From the NCBI GenBank assembly GCA_019454045.1, contig SKCR01006522.1, positions 62,001 to 126,000 of the forward strand: DNA of 64,000 bases, in the 5' to 3' direction. The notes under the pieces are model-generated. The model saw only the letters and a program-made list of their open reading frames with translations. It searched no databases and was not told the DNA's origin. The position numbers and the translations under genes are program-made. Source of the stretch: Zanthoxylum bungeanum. Lineage: Eukaryota > Streptophyta > Magnoliopsida > Sapindales > Rutaceae. Shown piece after piece: positions 1 through 10,539 of this stretch. Every line of letters starts with the position of its first letter. The first letter of the stretch is position 1.

Positions 1-621
1 GAAGATCCAGAGCCACCTTTCCAACCAAGAGTACCTTTCCCACAAGCACTTAGGCCCATAGTGAGAGTTCCAGACCCAAATGGTGAGATCCTAGAACATC
101 TTAAGAAAGTAAATATCAACCTTCCGCTGTTACATGTGATAAAACAAGTTCTTACTTATGCGAAGGTCTTGAAGGATCTATGCACCATAAAAATAAAACA
201 TAATATGAAGAAGGCTGTATTTTTGACAGAGCAGGCAAATGCAGTAATTGAACATGAGTTCTATTGCTTTCTGGACGGATACTCGGGGTACAATCAGATA
301 GCCATCGCCCCAGAAGATCAGGAGAAAACAATTTTTACATGCCCGTATGGTACTTTTGCTTTCCGCAGGATGTCATTTGGACTATGTAATGCTCCTGCCA
401 CATTTCAACGTTGCATGATAGCCATATTCTCAGACATAATGGAACAAAGTATGGAGGTTTTCATGGATGATTTCTTTGTGTTTGGAGACTCTTTCGAACA
501 CTGCTTGCAAAATCTAGAACAAGTGTTACAAAGATGCGAATATACTATCATGGTACTCAACTGGGAGAAATGCCACTTCATGGTGCATGAAGGCATCGTC
601 CTGGGACATCAGATCTCATAA
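1..621 (+). pseudogene. gag tail fused to reverse transcriptase core (Athila-like)
   Basis: The frame is open from the first base of the window, beginning with a proline-rich stretch. About residues 28-82 resemble the end of Athila gag (LKKVNINLPLLHVIKQV, AKVLKDLC, AVFLTEQANAVI). The text then passes straight into RT at FLDGYSGYNQIAIAPEDQEK, followed by CPYGTFAFRRM and the catalytic FMDD box near nt 460-475. Protease and the N-terminal half of RT are missing without a frame change, so this copy has an in-frame deletion near nt 250. The frame ends at TAA 619-621 inside the normal GHQIS region. It would copy element RNA into DNA if intact; as it stands it cannot. Confidence 0.8.
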
Positions 622-1281
622 AAGGGAATCAAGGTAGACAAAGTAAAGATTGAGACAATTGAAAAACTACATCCACCAACATCTGTCAAAGGGATTCAGA
701 GTTTTCTCGGACATGTTGGCTTTTACTGGAGATTTATCAAAGACTTCTCAAAGATTTCTAAAACTCTGTGCAATCTTCTGGAGAAAAATGTGCCTTTCAA
801 CTTCAACAAAGAATGCCACGAAGCTTTTGAGATCTTAAAATAGAAGCTAGTTTTTGCCCCCATCATAGTAGCACCAGACTGGACCCTTCCATTTGAGGTG
901 ATGTGCGATGCTAGTGATTTTGATGTAGGTGAAGTTTTGGGACAACGCAAGGGAAAGATTTTACATACCATTTAATACTCCAGAATAACTCTAAATGAAG
1001 CTCAACTCAACTACACAACCACTAAAAAGGAGTTACTTGCAGTTGTGTTCGCTTTTGATAAATTCCGCTCTTATCTGCTGGGTCCCAAAGTGGTGGTCTA
1101 CACAGATCATTCAGCAATCAAATACTTGATCGCGAAGAAATATGCCAAACCCAGATTGATCTGTTGGATACTTTTACTGCAAGAATTTGACGTGGAGACC
1201 CGAGATAGGAAATGGACCAAAAATCAAGTGGCATATCATTTATCGAGGCTCGAGAATGAGAAACAGCTGGCAAAGAACTGA
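622..1281 (+). pseudogene. RT thumb/connection and RNase H (Athila-like)
   Basis: This continues in the same frame as the preceding RT core. It contains VKGIQSFLGHVGFYWRFIKDFS (RT connection), then RNase H with [28 protein letters not shown] and [10 protein letters not shown]. RNase H normally removes template RNA from the RNA:DNA hybrid. Only nonsense codons break the frame (619-621, TAG 841-843, TAA 973-975). The stop at 841 sits where the family usually has glutamine and is explained by C-to-T change. The segment ends at TGA 1279-1281, just past the YHLSRLE motif. Confidence 0.8.
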
Positions 1282-2685
1282 CAATCAAAGAAACTTTTCC
1301 AGATGAATAGTTATTTGACATGAAACAGCATGATGTCCCTTGGTATACCGACTATGTCAACTACATAGTATCGGGAAAATGTCCGTTGGAATGAACAACT
1401 CAACAACAGAAAAAGTTCTTCAAAAAAGTCAAGCACTATGTCTGGGATGAGCCGTACCTGTTCAAACATTGTACTGATCAATTACTGAGACATTGTGTTC
1501 CACAGAAGGAGGTCAATAATGTTCTGCAACATTTTCATTCATCACCATACGGCGGACACTTCAGCAGGAATAAAACTGCAGCAAAAGTCCTACAATCAGG
1601 TTTGTTCTGGCCCACTCTTTTACAGATGCTTATCTATTTGCTCTTCAATGTGACAGGTGCCAGAGAACGGGAAATATTTCAAGGAGAAATGAAGGACCTT
1701 TGCAAAAAATTCTGGAATTGGAGATATTTGATGTATGGGTTATTGATTTCATGGGACATTTTATTCCATTATTTGGAAACCTGTACATATTAGTTGCCGT
1801 AGACTACGTCTCCAAATGGGTTGAAGCAATTGCAGTACCATCCAATGATTCAAAAGTGGTGATTAAATTCCTTAAAAAGAATATTTTTACTCGCTTCGAA
1901 ACACCTCGGGCGATTATCAGTGATGGTGGCACACATTTCTGCAACAAATACTTCAATGCACTCTTATCCAAATATGGAGTGAATCATAAAGTTTCCACTG
2001 CCTACCATCCACAGTCAAATGGACAGGTTGAAGTTTCTAACAGAGAGATCAAAAGAATCTTGGAGAGAATCATAAAGTTTCCACTGCCTACCATCCACAG
2101 TCAAATGGACAGGTTGAAGTTTCTAACAGAGAGATCAAAAGAATCTTGGAGAGAACCGTTGGATCAACAAGGAGGGACTGGTCTACAAAACTGGATGACG
2201 CATTATGGGCCTACCGAACAGCTTATAAAACACCCATCGGTATGTCCCCATATCGAATGGTGTTTAGGAAAGCATGCCATCTGCCAGTTGAGCTTGAACA
2301 CAAGGTGAACTGGGCACTGAAGAAGTTAAATCTTGATCCATAAGCAGCAGGAGAGAAAAGATTCCACCAACTCAACGAATTGGAGGAGTTCCACCTACAG
2401 GCTTATGAGAATGCCTGATTATACAAAGAAAAAACCAAAAAATGGCATGATCGAAAAATAGTGCGCAGACAACTGGAGCCAAGGCAACAAGTGTTGTTAT
2501 ACAATTCAAGGTTGAAACTTTTCCCTGGAAAGTTGAAATCAAGGTGGTCAGGTCCATTTGTAGTCACTCATGTTTTACCATATGGAGCTGTTGAGTTATT
2601 TGATCCCAACACCAACGAAACATTCAAGGTTAACAGTCAGCATGTCAATCACTACAGGGGAGAATCAATTGAGCGACAAAAATAA
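1282..2685 (+). pseudogene. Integrase (Athila-like), disrupted
   Basis: A degraded zinc-binding N-domain (around [21 protein letters not shown], nt 1530-1610) precedes the catalytic core. The core shows [25 protein letters not shown] and [11 protein letters not shown], with the first two acidic residues visible. An exact 86 bp tandem duplication (1981-2152) shifts the frame just after [18 protein letters not shown]. The remainder, including [17 protein letters not shown] and the C-terminal domain ending GESIERQK at 2685, is readable in other frames. Stops at 1392-1400, 2341 and 2416 also interrupt it. It would insert the cDNA copy into the genome if whole. Confidence 0.85.
1981..2152 (+). repeat. 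Perfect 86 bp tandem duplication inside integrase
   Basis: Bases 1981-2066 and 2067-2152 read identically. The unit covers the integrase HPQSNGQVE region. Its length is not a multiple of three, so the duplication breaks the reading frame. Perfect identity argues for an event younger than the other pol mutations. Confidence 0.95.
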
Positions 2686-2852
2686 AGTGTCACACTTTCA
2701 GATCTAGCCTAACGTTCGGGCAGTCATGTCCAGCTGACGACTTTAAACTTAACGCTAGTAGGGAGGTAACCCATATAATTTGTATATATATTGTGATCTG
2801 GTGTGTTTTATTTTTGTGTGTTTAATTTATGTAGGTAAAGTCACATTTCACG
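2686..2852 (+). other. Spacer between integrase and the extra ORF
   Basis: Short AT-rich stretch after the integrase stop. It contains no ORF; a possible 5' leader of the next ORF runs through TTTATGTAGGTAAAG near 2825. Confidence 0.4.
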
Positions 2853-3296
2853 ATGGAAGACGTTCTCGCAAATCTTCACAAGTAATTTCCTTCTCTCCCT
2901 CAAAACTCTCTGATGAAAGTCTACAAAGTTCGCTTGGAACGGATGAGACTGCTGATGATCAAAGGTATTCCTAATGACATTCGTTGGATTATTGAAGCAT
3001 GAGTCCGATTGGCAGGTGAGTCTTCTGACTCTTTTGTTTCATAACTGCCTGGCTTAGGAAGAATCACCTATGCTAAAAAGAGAAGAGCTAAAAGAATGGG
3101 TGTTTGTTATAAATGTGCTCGTATGACATGTAATACTCGTTGTTGTTCTTTAGGAATGATGTCTGATGACCGTGAAGATAAGATTAAATTCATTAGGGAT
3201 GGCTTGAGTAAGGAGTCTTTGGATGACATATCTAAGACTCTTGAGACACATTCCAGTGGATATGTGCATCATGCAATTCACATGTTATATACATAA
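2853..3296 (+). pseudogene. Extra Cys-rich ORF of the Athila-like element (unknown function)
   Basis: One frame of 148 codons runs from ATG 2853 to TAA 3294-3296 with three internal stops: codon 11 (TAA), the TGA near 3001 and the TAA near 3043. Each can be derived from CAA or CGA by a single C-to-T change, as expected for methylated repeats. Readable text includes MIKGIPNDIRWIIEA, ITYAKKRRAKRMGVCYKC and a Cys cluster CYKCARMTCNTRCC, then a hydrophilic tail SDDREDKIKFIRDGLSKES. The spacing does not match a gag zinc knuckle. I do not recognise the family. Its place between pol and the cargo gene suggests an accessory retroelement ORF. Confidence 0.6.
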
Positions 3297-3666
3297 TTTT
3301 GTAAAGAAAGACAACAGTTAAGTCTCGGGAATCTGACTTTAAAAGACCCTGTTTGCCAATGTATAAGAAAATTGGATGGGAATCTTGTCTCTGACGCATA
3401 GACGTCATTCAAGCCGTTACTTCCTGTAAATATTATCATCTCTTTGTCCTTTCCTAATAATTGTGATTTGTTTTGTTATTTTCTTTTATTTTCTCTGACA
3501 GAATCTAGACCTTTTTTACTTTCACGATATATTTATTGTTTAACTAATAATTATCATTTCATAGGTACTTGTGCTATTATTACTCACCCTTTTTCAGGTT
3601 CTATAAATTCAACTCATCATTTCACTTTTGAAGGCATCCAGATTTGAGAAAAGAAACATACATAAA
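3297..3666 (+). promoter_or_regulatory. Leader of the LOG-like ORF with candidate 3' splice sites
   Basis: The stretch is pyrimidine-rich and holds two acceptor-like sites: TTTCTCTGACAG ending near 3502 and CACCCTTTTTCAG ending near 3598. The second lies about 70 bp upstream of the LOG-like ATG. Athila-type env ORFs are thought to be expressed from spliced RNA, so this cargo ORF may use the same route. The splice role is inferred. Confidence 0.35.
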
Positions 3667-4317
3667 ATGGAAGCTACTTCAATAAGACGAGTTGTAAACA
3701 TCTGTGTATTTTGCGGTACTAGTGTTGTAACTAAGCCAGAATTTGTAACTGTAGCACATGAATTGGGTCGAGTCATAGCTGAAAGGAATATGCACCTAGT
3801 ATATGGCGGTGGCAATCTTGGACTAATGGGAATCGTTTCAAGGGCTATACAGGAAAAAGGTAGTCAAGTTCTGAGAATCATCCCAAAACCTTTGGCGGAG
3901 GCGAATCTGATAGGACCATCAAACAGAAAGGAACTGATCATGCCAAGTAGGTCTGAAAGATTGGTGGAAATGATTAACCGTGCTGATGCATTTATTGCCT
4001 TGCCAGGTGGCTTGGGCACGATAGAGGAAATTTTTATTGTGCTATCTTGGGCGAACTTGAACATACACCAGAAACTGCTTGGACTGTTTAATGCTGATGA
4101 ATTTTATGATTTTCTTTGAGTGTTTCTTGATGATGCCTGGAGAAATGGGTTCATGTCAAAACCTGTAAAAGAACTCTTTACTGCCAGAACTGCCCCAGAT
4201 TTAATTGACCAAATCTTAGCCTTTGAACCACAAATTGACCTTATCCTTTCCAAGATAAACTGGTCCGATAATGATCGTGGTAAGAAACGTCGGATAAATC
4301 TGGATCTTAAACTTTAA
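3667..4317 (+). pseudogene. LOG-like cytokinin riboside 5'-monophosphate phosphoribohydrolase carried by a retrotransposon
   Basis: LOG enzymes release active cytokinin base from its nucleotide in the plant cytosol. From ATG 3667 the frame gives 216 codons, close to the usual 210-230. Residues 12-17 read ICVFCG, 46-55 YGGGNLGLMG and 107-121 DAFIALPGGLGTIEE, matching the family's nucleotide-binding and PGGxGTxxE motifs. The usual RKxxM motif is altered (RSERLVEM). One in-frame TGA (4117-4119) after residue 150 truncates this copy; the frame continues cleanly to TAA 4315-4317. It has no introns, whereas plant LOG genes normally have several, so it arose from RNA. It lies between pol and the 3' LTR of the Athila-like element. 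The start could also be a non-ATG codon slightly upstream; ATG 3667 fits family length best. Confidence 0.88.
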
Positions 4318-5625
4318 TTTCCATTTTAGATGTAGAATTTCAGCTAACCATGTACTATATTCTAAACTTTTCTTATACTTTTTAAGATATTGGGGACAAT
4401 GTCTCATTTAGGTTTGGGGGAGGGGAATAGTTGACTAGTATCTTGTTTTTATTGTGTTATTTTTATTTTTATTCAAAAAGTTTCGAAAAAATCAAAAAAA
4501 TTGAAAATTTTTACAAAAATCAAAAATTAGGTTGTATTTTTGTGTTTTTTTAACATGATTAGTCAGGTGAAATTGGTGTGAGATAGCTGTGTAAGGAATT
4601 TCCACTACTGAGACGTATCTCAACCTATTTCGGAACAAGTTAATTTTTGTTTATTTTCTTTTAAATTATTTAATTTGTGAAATCTCCATAATACTAACTA
4701 AAATAGATCTTCATATGCTCAGTTGACAGATATTATCAACATACATGGTAACATATGAACATGAGTTGTAATTGAAAAGCTTGTAATATTCAGTGCTTTA
4801 GTTTAATTGGAGGAAGCATCTATAAAAGCGATGTGATATAAAAAAAACAACAACAACATCTGAGATTCGAGTTATTAAGTCCGTAGGGGTATCTTAACAC
4901 CTAGTGCCCTAAAGAAAACTGGTTTGGGAGTCACTGACTCAAAGCTCTCTACATGGATCGAAGATGTTACAAAAAAAAAATATTTATCTAAAGTCTGAGT
5001 AATTAAGTCCGTATGGGTGTTTTAACACCTAGTGCCCTAAAGCCAACTGGTTTGGGAGTCACTTACCCAAAGCTCGTTACATGGATGAATGATATTGTAT
5101 ATAAAAAAAATTAGAAAAATATTCCATTGCTAAAAAAAGGCATGAATTCTTATATAACTTTAGGACAAAAATATTACTCTCTTTTCAACTACACTTGTGA
5201 CTACTGTGGGTAAAATGAGTTTATTAATATTTTGTTGGCTGTGTGTATGAAGAATGGTAAAAATAATCAGAGAATTTACTTATTCGGTAATTTAGAAAGA
5301 CATAAAACAACTCTAAACTTGGATAAGAAGTTTCACATGATTAGTCACTAACTTGTTTATTCTATTTTCTCTTGTCTTTTTGCTTTTGTGTGCATTAGTT
5401 TTATTATCTTTTTGTTTTTATAAAACGTTTGTGGGTATCATCGCTGTAAGCCCTCACGAGACTACAACTCGTGCATTAGGGACACCTAGGGGTTTAAAGG
5501 CTTGTTGCATACGCTAAATACAATCATGATCCCTACGAAAGTGGCATAGTTTAATTTTATTTAAAGATGTTTATGTTATTTTATTTTATTATTTTGCTCG
5601 AGGACCAGCAAAATTTTAGGTTTGG
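4318..5625 (+). other. 3' noncoding region of the Athila-like element with polypurine tracts
   Basis: No ORF. The AT-rich text contains GGGGACAATGTC followed by TTTGGGGGAGGGG (4390-4425), an Athila-type internal G-rich block, and a second block TTTTAGGTTTGGGGG (5611-5625) directly against the LTR, the expected plus-strand primer site. A duplicated segment lies at 4858-5095. Confidence 0.7.
4858..5095 (+). repeat. Two diverged tandem copies of a ~125 bp unit
   Basis: Copies at about 4858-4970 and 4985-5095 share the strings ATTAAGTCCGTA, AACACCTAGTGCCCTAAAG, AACTGGTTTGGGAGTCACT and TTACATGGAT. Together they form a minisatellite-like part of the 3' noncoding region. Confidence 0.85.
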
Positions 5626-5819
5626 GGGTGTGATGAGTGGTAAATGTATCACTATTTCCCACTCATTTGACCTAATATTTTGTATAGTTTCTTGAGTTTT
5701 GTGAATGTTTTGATGTGTTTTGTGTTATTTTGTAGATAAATAAGGTTTAAGGACTCTCTGGAGATGATTCGGGCCAAAACAGTGAAAAATGGACAAAAAA
5801 GGCAAAGGTGTCATTTGGC

Positions 5820-6015
5820 GCGTCGCGACCACTAACGTGCGCCGAAGTCTACAAACATGCGCCAGGACACGTGTCATAATCATAGACGATTTGCTAAAAT
5901 ACGCCTTGCTAACGTGCGTCATGCTAACGAGCGATGTTTGCTAACGTGCACCGAATCTGCTAACGTGCGCCTGCCACATGTCAACATCTCATGAAATCTG
6001 CTAACGTGCGTCGTG
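5820..6015 (+). repeat. U3 array of TGCTAACGTGCG-type motifs
   Basis: About six imperfect copies of GCTAACGTGCGYC occur within 200 bp, with nearby CACGTGTC and CCACGTCAGC strings. All lie 150-350 bp upstream of the TATA box. ACGT cores are binding sites of plant bZIP factors, so this may be an enhancer-like array. Its function is inferred. Confidence 0.7.
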
Positions 6016-6164
6016 ACTCGTGTCACCATCACATGTTTCCGATAATCATCATCGCCACGTCAGCATAATTATTAAATTAATCACTCAGTCGTGCCACGTG
6101 TCGCCGTCTTCGTAATTTGCGTCGCAAATCACGGCGCGTCGCCACACGTAAACCAACTTCTGCC

Positions 6165-6173
6165 TATAAATAG
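6165..6173 (+). promoter_or_regulatory. TATA box of the Athila-like LTR
   Basis: TATAAATAG sits inside CTGCCTATAAATAGAAGGCC, about 540 bp into the LTR, followed by a T-rich transcribed-type leader. It is a strong consensus match on the element's coding strand. Confidence 0.7.
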
Positions 6174-6483
6174 AAGGCCGAATTTCAGATTTGATTTCAT
6201 GCTTTCTTCTATGTAATTCCTTAATAATACTAGAGGATTGTATCTTGTTTGTTTATTTACAGCTTTCAGTAATTAATTTTCGCATTTTAACTTTCTTTTC
6301 TTTACTTTTTAGTCTTTACTTTCTGCAATTTACTTCTATGTAACAGTACTTTCCTTTCTTTACTTTTCAGTTTTTACTTTTCAGTAATGAGAAGGTAACT
6401 CCCCCTTGCTGGGGTAAAAGGTAAAGCTTTTATTACTAATATTTAGATTAATCTCCCTTAATTATAATATATTAACTAGTTAA

Positions 6484-6642
6484 AACCTGACTTAATGAGG
6501 ATACCGTCTGATTAGTCGGTTGGTAAATATTGAAATTGGCTTTAACCTGACTAAACTGGATATCACCTGATTGATCGGTTGGTAATTAATTATAAATTTG
6601 ACTTAATCAAGATACCGCCTATATGGCTGGTTGGTAATATCA
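6484..6642 (+). repeat. ~58 bp tandem repeat in the LTR, 2.7 copies
   Basis: Units begin near 6484, 6544 and 6600, each with a version of AACCTGACTTAA, GATACCGTCTG and TCGGTTGGTAA. They lie downstream of the TATA box, in the R/U5 part of the LTR. Confidence 0.8.
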
Positions 6643-7570
6643 CGCAAAGTTTATATATTATAATAAGGGAGATATCTAAAATAGTAGTGATAAAAGTGGA
6701 TCATTTTACTCAAGTATTTTCTTTTATTGTACTTTTACACTTTTACTTTCAGCATTTACTTTTACGCATTTACTTTTCTGCATTTACTTTTCAGCATATA
6801 CTTTATGTCTTTTATTTTATTTAAGTTTTTACTAGCCTTAGATATGTGTCGTAACTAAGTCTGTTATATGGGGTTGTGAATAATTCTAATATCACCGACT
6901 TATAAGGGGTTATTTTATAGTTTGGATAATATAAATGTTTACTTATTAAGTCTTAAGATTAATGCTTCTTGTTAACTGGCCACTAATAAGATTGATCAGG
7001 TAAACTTAAAATAAACTTGACAAAGGAATTTTAGGTTTCAGTCTTAGACTTAATAGCTCACAATCTTCCTTGAGGATAAATAACCCTTTAATAGATTTCC
7101 TTACAAGATAGACATATACATGTCGGGCTGGGGTAGCCATAATTAGAACTTAATCTTAATGAATTCAGGTAACTTGGTTGACATAGACATATGATTAATT
7201 GGGTTACACTGGGTATTTGCATCTGACCATTGACAGAGGCTTTTGCAGAATTTTGTGTTCCATGCTAGTAAACCAATATATTACACAAACATAAGATAAC
7301 CACTTTATCTTCAAAAGATATTGGAAAGATTCACAACATTGGATAGTTTCTAAATATTGAATTTTCTCAAACTACTTTCACGCTGTTTTATTTACTTGTT
7401 TTAAATTTTAAGTCACAATCCAAGTCATTATCCAATCAAACAATCAATCCATTAAATACTCAAAAAAATTTGGCTTCATAAATTAATAGATTTGGTATTA
7501 AGTCCTCATTGGATCGATATTTTTTATACGACTAGAACGATACGTGCACTTGCATTATACGCGTGTTACA

Positions 7571-9285
7571 ATGCCGGTCATTGGTCAAATCTTGTTGAGA
7601 ATGAGGGTTCAAGTTCTTTTTATGTTTGATGATGATTGACAAAGATTTATTATTAGGATATGATTATGCAATGAGTTGGGCTTGTTGTAAATCGATGGCA
7701 TCTTAAGTTGCATGATGCTTGCCATGGCAAAAAAAATTACAATATATGTTAGGGCCTTTTTTATGGCTTTTGTTTTGATAATGGATGATGTTCATGTATT
7801 TGAGAATGATTTTTCAAGTGTTGAATTAATTTAAGTTGGAAATTACTAAGGTAGTAAATTCCTTATGTTGGATGACACTTACATTATGTGTTGGGGATTT
7901 GATTGTTAATGATGATGTTATGGTTGAGTGTGTTGATTCTTTTTCATAAATGATGCGAGTAGGCTTATGATTTTGATAATGAATTGTTATGATTCATGCT
8001 TAGAATCATGATATGACATGAGTATGTATTGATATGAGTTAAAACTTTTAAAGTTGCAAATAGGATGCTTCGGGTGATTACATGTAGGACTAATGGAATA
8101 TGAAATTCTTTTTATATGCATGATGACATGATATATTTTGTGTGTCGTTTTGTTAAATTATGTATTTGATGAGTTAAATTTTTTTCAAGTGAGATATTGA
8201 AATGCATGAAACTTTAAGCGTGTGTGCTAAAGGTTATGAAATGATGGGTGTAAGTATATGGTTGTGAATGGTGATGTGGAGATGTTGAGTTTGTATACGT
8301 GTATGTATGGCAATGATTGTAAGTTTAAATGATGACTAGCATGTATGGTGTGGGATTATGTTTGTGTCTTTTATTGATGATTGATTGTGAACCATGAGTC
8401 TTGAGGTGTATTAGCATGAGTTGAAGTTAGATATAAAAAATAATAATTCTAAGTTACAAGTGTAGTGCTTTTGTCGAAGGTGTAGGCTAAGTAAAGACTT
8501 TGATGTTGGTTGTTTAAATATGTAGGTGTGTCAAAATGATGAGCATTAAGATGAGTTATAGCGATTGCCTTAATAGTTGTATGTAAACAAACTTGAAGAA
8601 ATAATTCTAATATGCATGTGTGTGATGTAGTGTAAACTTTTATGGTCTAAAAATTATGTAGTGATGGTAAGTATTATGTTTTGAGTATGAAAGTGTAATT
8701 GTGATAATGTTAAATTATGAGTTAGTAATGGTCTGATTAGAAAGCTTTAAGGTTCTATCAAGGATGTCTTGGTCAAAATTTTCAAAGTATAGTAAAGCTG
8801 GATGTTAAGTTTGTCTAAATATAAATCATATAAGTGCATGATGATAAGCATAAAAGTGATAAGTTGTAAGAATAATGGACATGTAAGATTGATAATAGTG
8901 GATTAGGCCAGATTTAGGCATTCATAGACCCATAACTTTGGGCATTTCTAGTGGCCATTTCGGTTATGCCAAAATGTCCCATCAATATTTACATAAGCAT
9001 GTCATGCGTATTCGGAAAGTAAAGCTTAAAGTCGATCATATGAAATTCAGATTGAATGAGTATGTGTGATGTATTTTACTCTTAATGATTATGACATGTT
9101 CGTAATGTAGAGAATTTGGAAGCTTGCATATGTTATGTACTTTGGATTATGTATAATTTGAAATTTTAATGTTCGAGGAGGCATGCGTGTAAGTTGTTTT
9201 AATTCACTTCAGGTACGCCACATGAACCCATGTTTCCTGAAGTAAAAATGACAGTATGAGTTCAAGGTGTTCTAATAAATAACTG

Positions 9286-9319
<34 letters not shown>

Positions 9320-9820
9320 TATAAGTATTGTAGTTAAGGTTTCAATCTTGTTCGTTAGTAGTGTGTGTTGTTACTTACTGGGTTTCTATAACTCACGCCA
9401 CCACCGTTAGTTTTGCAAGTTGGTAACCTAATCAGTCATCCACTTTGGCTCAGATATCTTGCTTGGGACGATGGATTACTCAAGTTACAGTCACCCTCGC
9501 AAGTGTCCTAGGAAAAGTCTTCGAGGTCCAGGATCTAATGGTTATTATGTTCTTATAATTTTGTAGGCAAGAGCCATTGAGTGTTGATAGATGATGTGGG
9601 AATAGAGCCCTTATGATATGATTTTGATGAGTTTTGTGTGGACCTGAGGTCCTTTTATTTGATTGATGTTTCCTTAGATTTCGTTTTGGTGCTGGACTAT
9701 GACCCAGGTTGTCCAGTTTTAGGATACATCATGTCAGATTTTTTATAAATTTAGAGGCTTATGGAGATGGGTCAATCCTGTCTCCTGCCGGTAGCATCCT
9801 GCCTCTAGCGGGGTGTTACA
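7571..9820 (+). mobile_element. Truncated LTR-like sequence, probably of a chromovirus (Tekay/Del type)
   Basis: No ORF. The right end reads CTAGCGGGGTGTTACA, a common terminus of Ty3 chromovirus LTRs. Upstream, GTTACTTACTGGG, an ACTCACG block near 9395 and the CCCATAACTTTGGGCA block near 8930 resemble text I associate with such LTRs. No matching TGTAACACCCC start was found, so the left end is lost or unrecognised. A short inverted repeat (ACTTCAGG / CCTGAAGT) lies at 9207-9243. Confidence 0.4.
9289..9316 (+). repeat. (AT)14 microsatellite
   Basis: Fourteen uninterrupted AT dinucleotides lie inside the LTR-like sequence. Confidence 0.97.
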
Positions 9821-10539
9821 GTACATAAATTACCAAATCATTCATTGATTTTCATCTCTTGCTACATGGAATGACTTGCTTGAAAAACCTCATTATTATG
9901 TTGTTAACGACAACAGTTCAATCATTTACATTAAATATGGATACAACATAAAATTACATAAAGATATAATTTTACAACACTTGCAAAATGGTCTTATGGC
10001 ATTCCATTCCCCAAAATAAATAACATAAAAAAATAAGAGCCGAAAAAATTTACGACCAATGCATTTTTTAAAAATAAATAAAAATTCAACACATGAATAA
10101 TTTTATCACATAAATTTATTTATTTTATGCCCACTTTTATGACATATAAAATTTTATTTTTCATGCAACTCATACAAATAAATAAACCAACCAAAATCAT
10201 CACATAATTATAAAAAAAGAGTTAGAATATTTTTCAACCTCGCTCTTGATGTTAATTGTCGAAAATGAATTCTCGCGCTACAGAAGCTTGTTAGGCGACC
10301 TTGAAATTTTTTTCGCTCTTCCCTTCTTATTGTCGAATCTGTCTAGCCCATTTACCAACTGTTTTGTGTTATATTTGTTTTTATGAACAATAATAATTTT
10401 ACAGTTCTAGCTATGGTGTTGCGATCACTATTCACTACTACAGTGCGCACGGTTATCATTCACTACTACAATGTCTGTGGTTATTATTCATTGCAGCAGT
10501 ATTCATGATTACTATTCACTGCTATAGTACCATAAAATT
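9821..10539. other. AT-rich spacer with a degenerate short repeat
   Basis: No gene seen. Between about 10428 and 10535 a 35-40 bp unit (TATTCACTACTACAGTG ... GGTTAT) recurs three to four times with many changes. This may still belong to the U5 end of the adjoining copia LTR, whose left border is not clear. Confidence 0.4.

Larger units (their letters stand above)
1..7570 (+). mobile_element. Athila-like Ty3 LTR retrotransposon, 3' part, with LOG cargo gene
   Basis: The order is gag tail, RT, RNase H, integrase, extra ORF, LOG-like ORF, long noncoding region, polypurine tract and 3' LTR. RT motifs such as CPYGTFAFRRM and GLCNAPATFQRCM, and the tail AVELFDPNTNETFKVNSQHVNHY, are typical of the Athila lineage. 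The second polypurine-like block (TTTGGGGGAGGGG near 4412) after the cargo genes also fits Athila architecture. The 5' LTR and most of gag lie outside the window. The pol frame carries several stops, so this copy is dead as an autonomous element. Lineage is assigned from remembered motif patterns, not a search. Confidence 0.85.
5626..7570 (+). repeat. 3' LTR of the Athila-like element
   Basis: It starts TGTGATGAGTGG straight after the polypurine tract and ends GCGTGTTACA, giving matching TGT...ACA ends and a length of 1945 bp. The end resembles other Athila LTRs (GTGCACTTGCA then ACGCGT). The 5' partner lies outside the window, so the boundary rests on the polypurine tract and terminal bases only. 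U3 holds an ACGTG-type motif array, and a TATA box lies at 6165. Confidence 0.8.

Noticed and set aside
5725..5922. Minus-strand ORF in the Athila-like LTR
   Set aside because: Antisense to the ACGTG motif array, no recognisable domain, inside a noncoding LTR.
6480..6830. CRISPR-like repeat in the Athila-like LTR
   Set aside because: Three imperfect ~58 bp units without uniform spacers in a plant LTR; ordinary tandem duplication.
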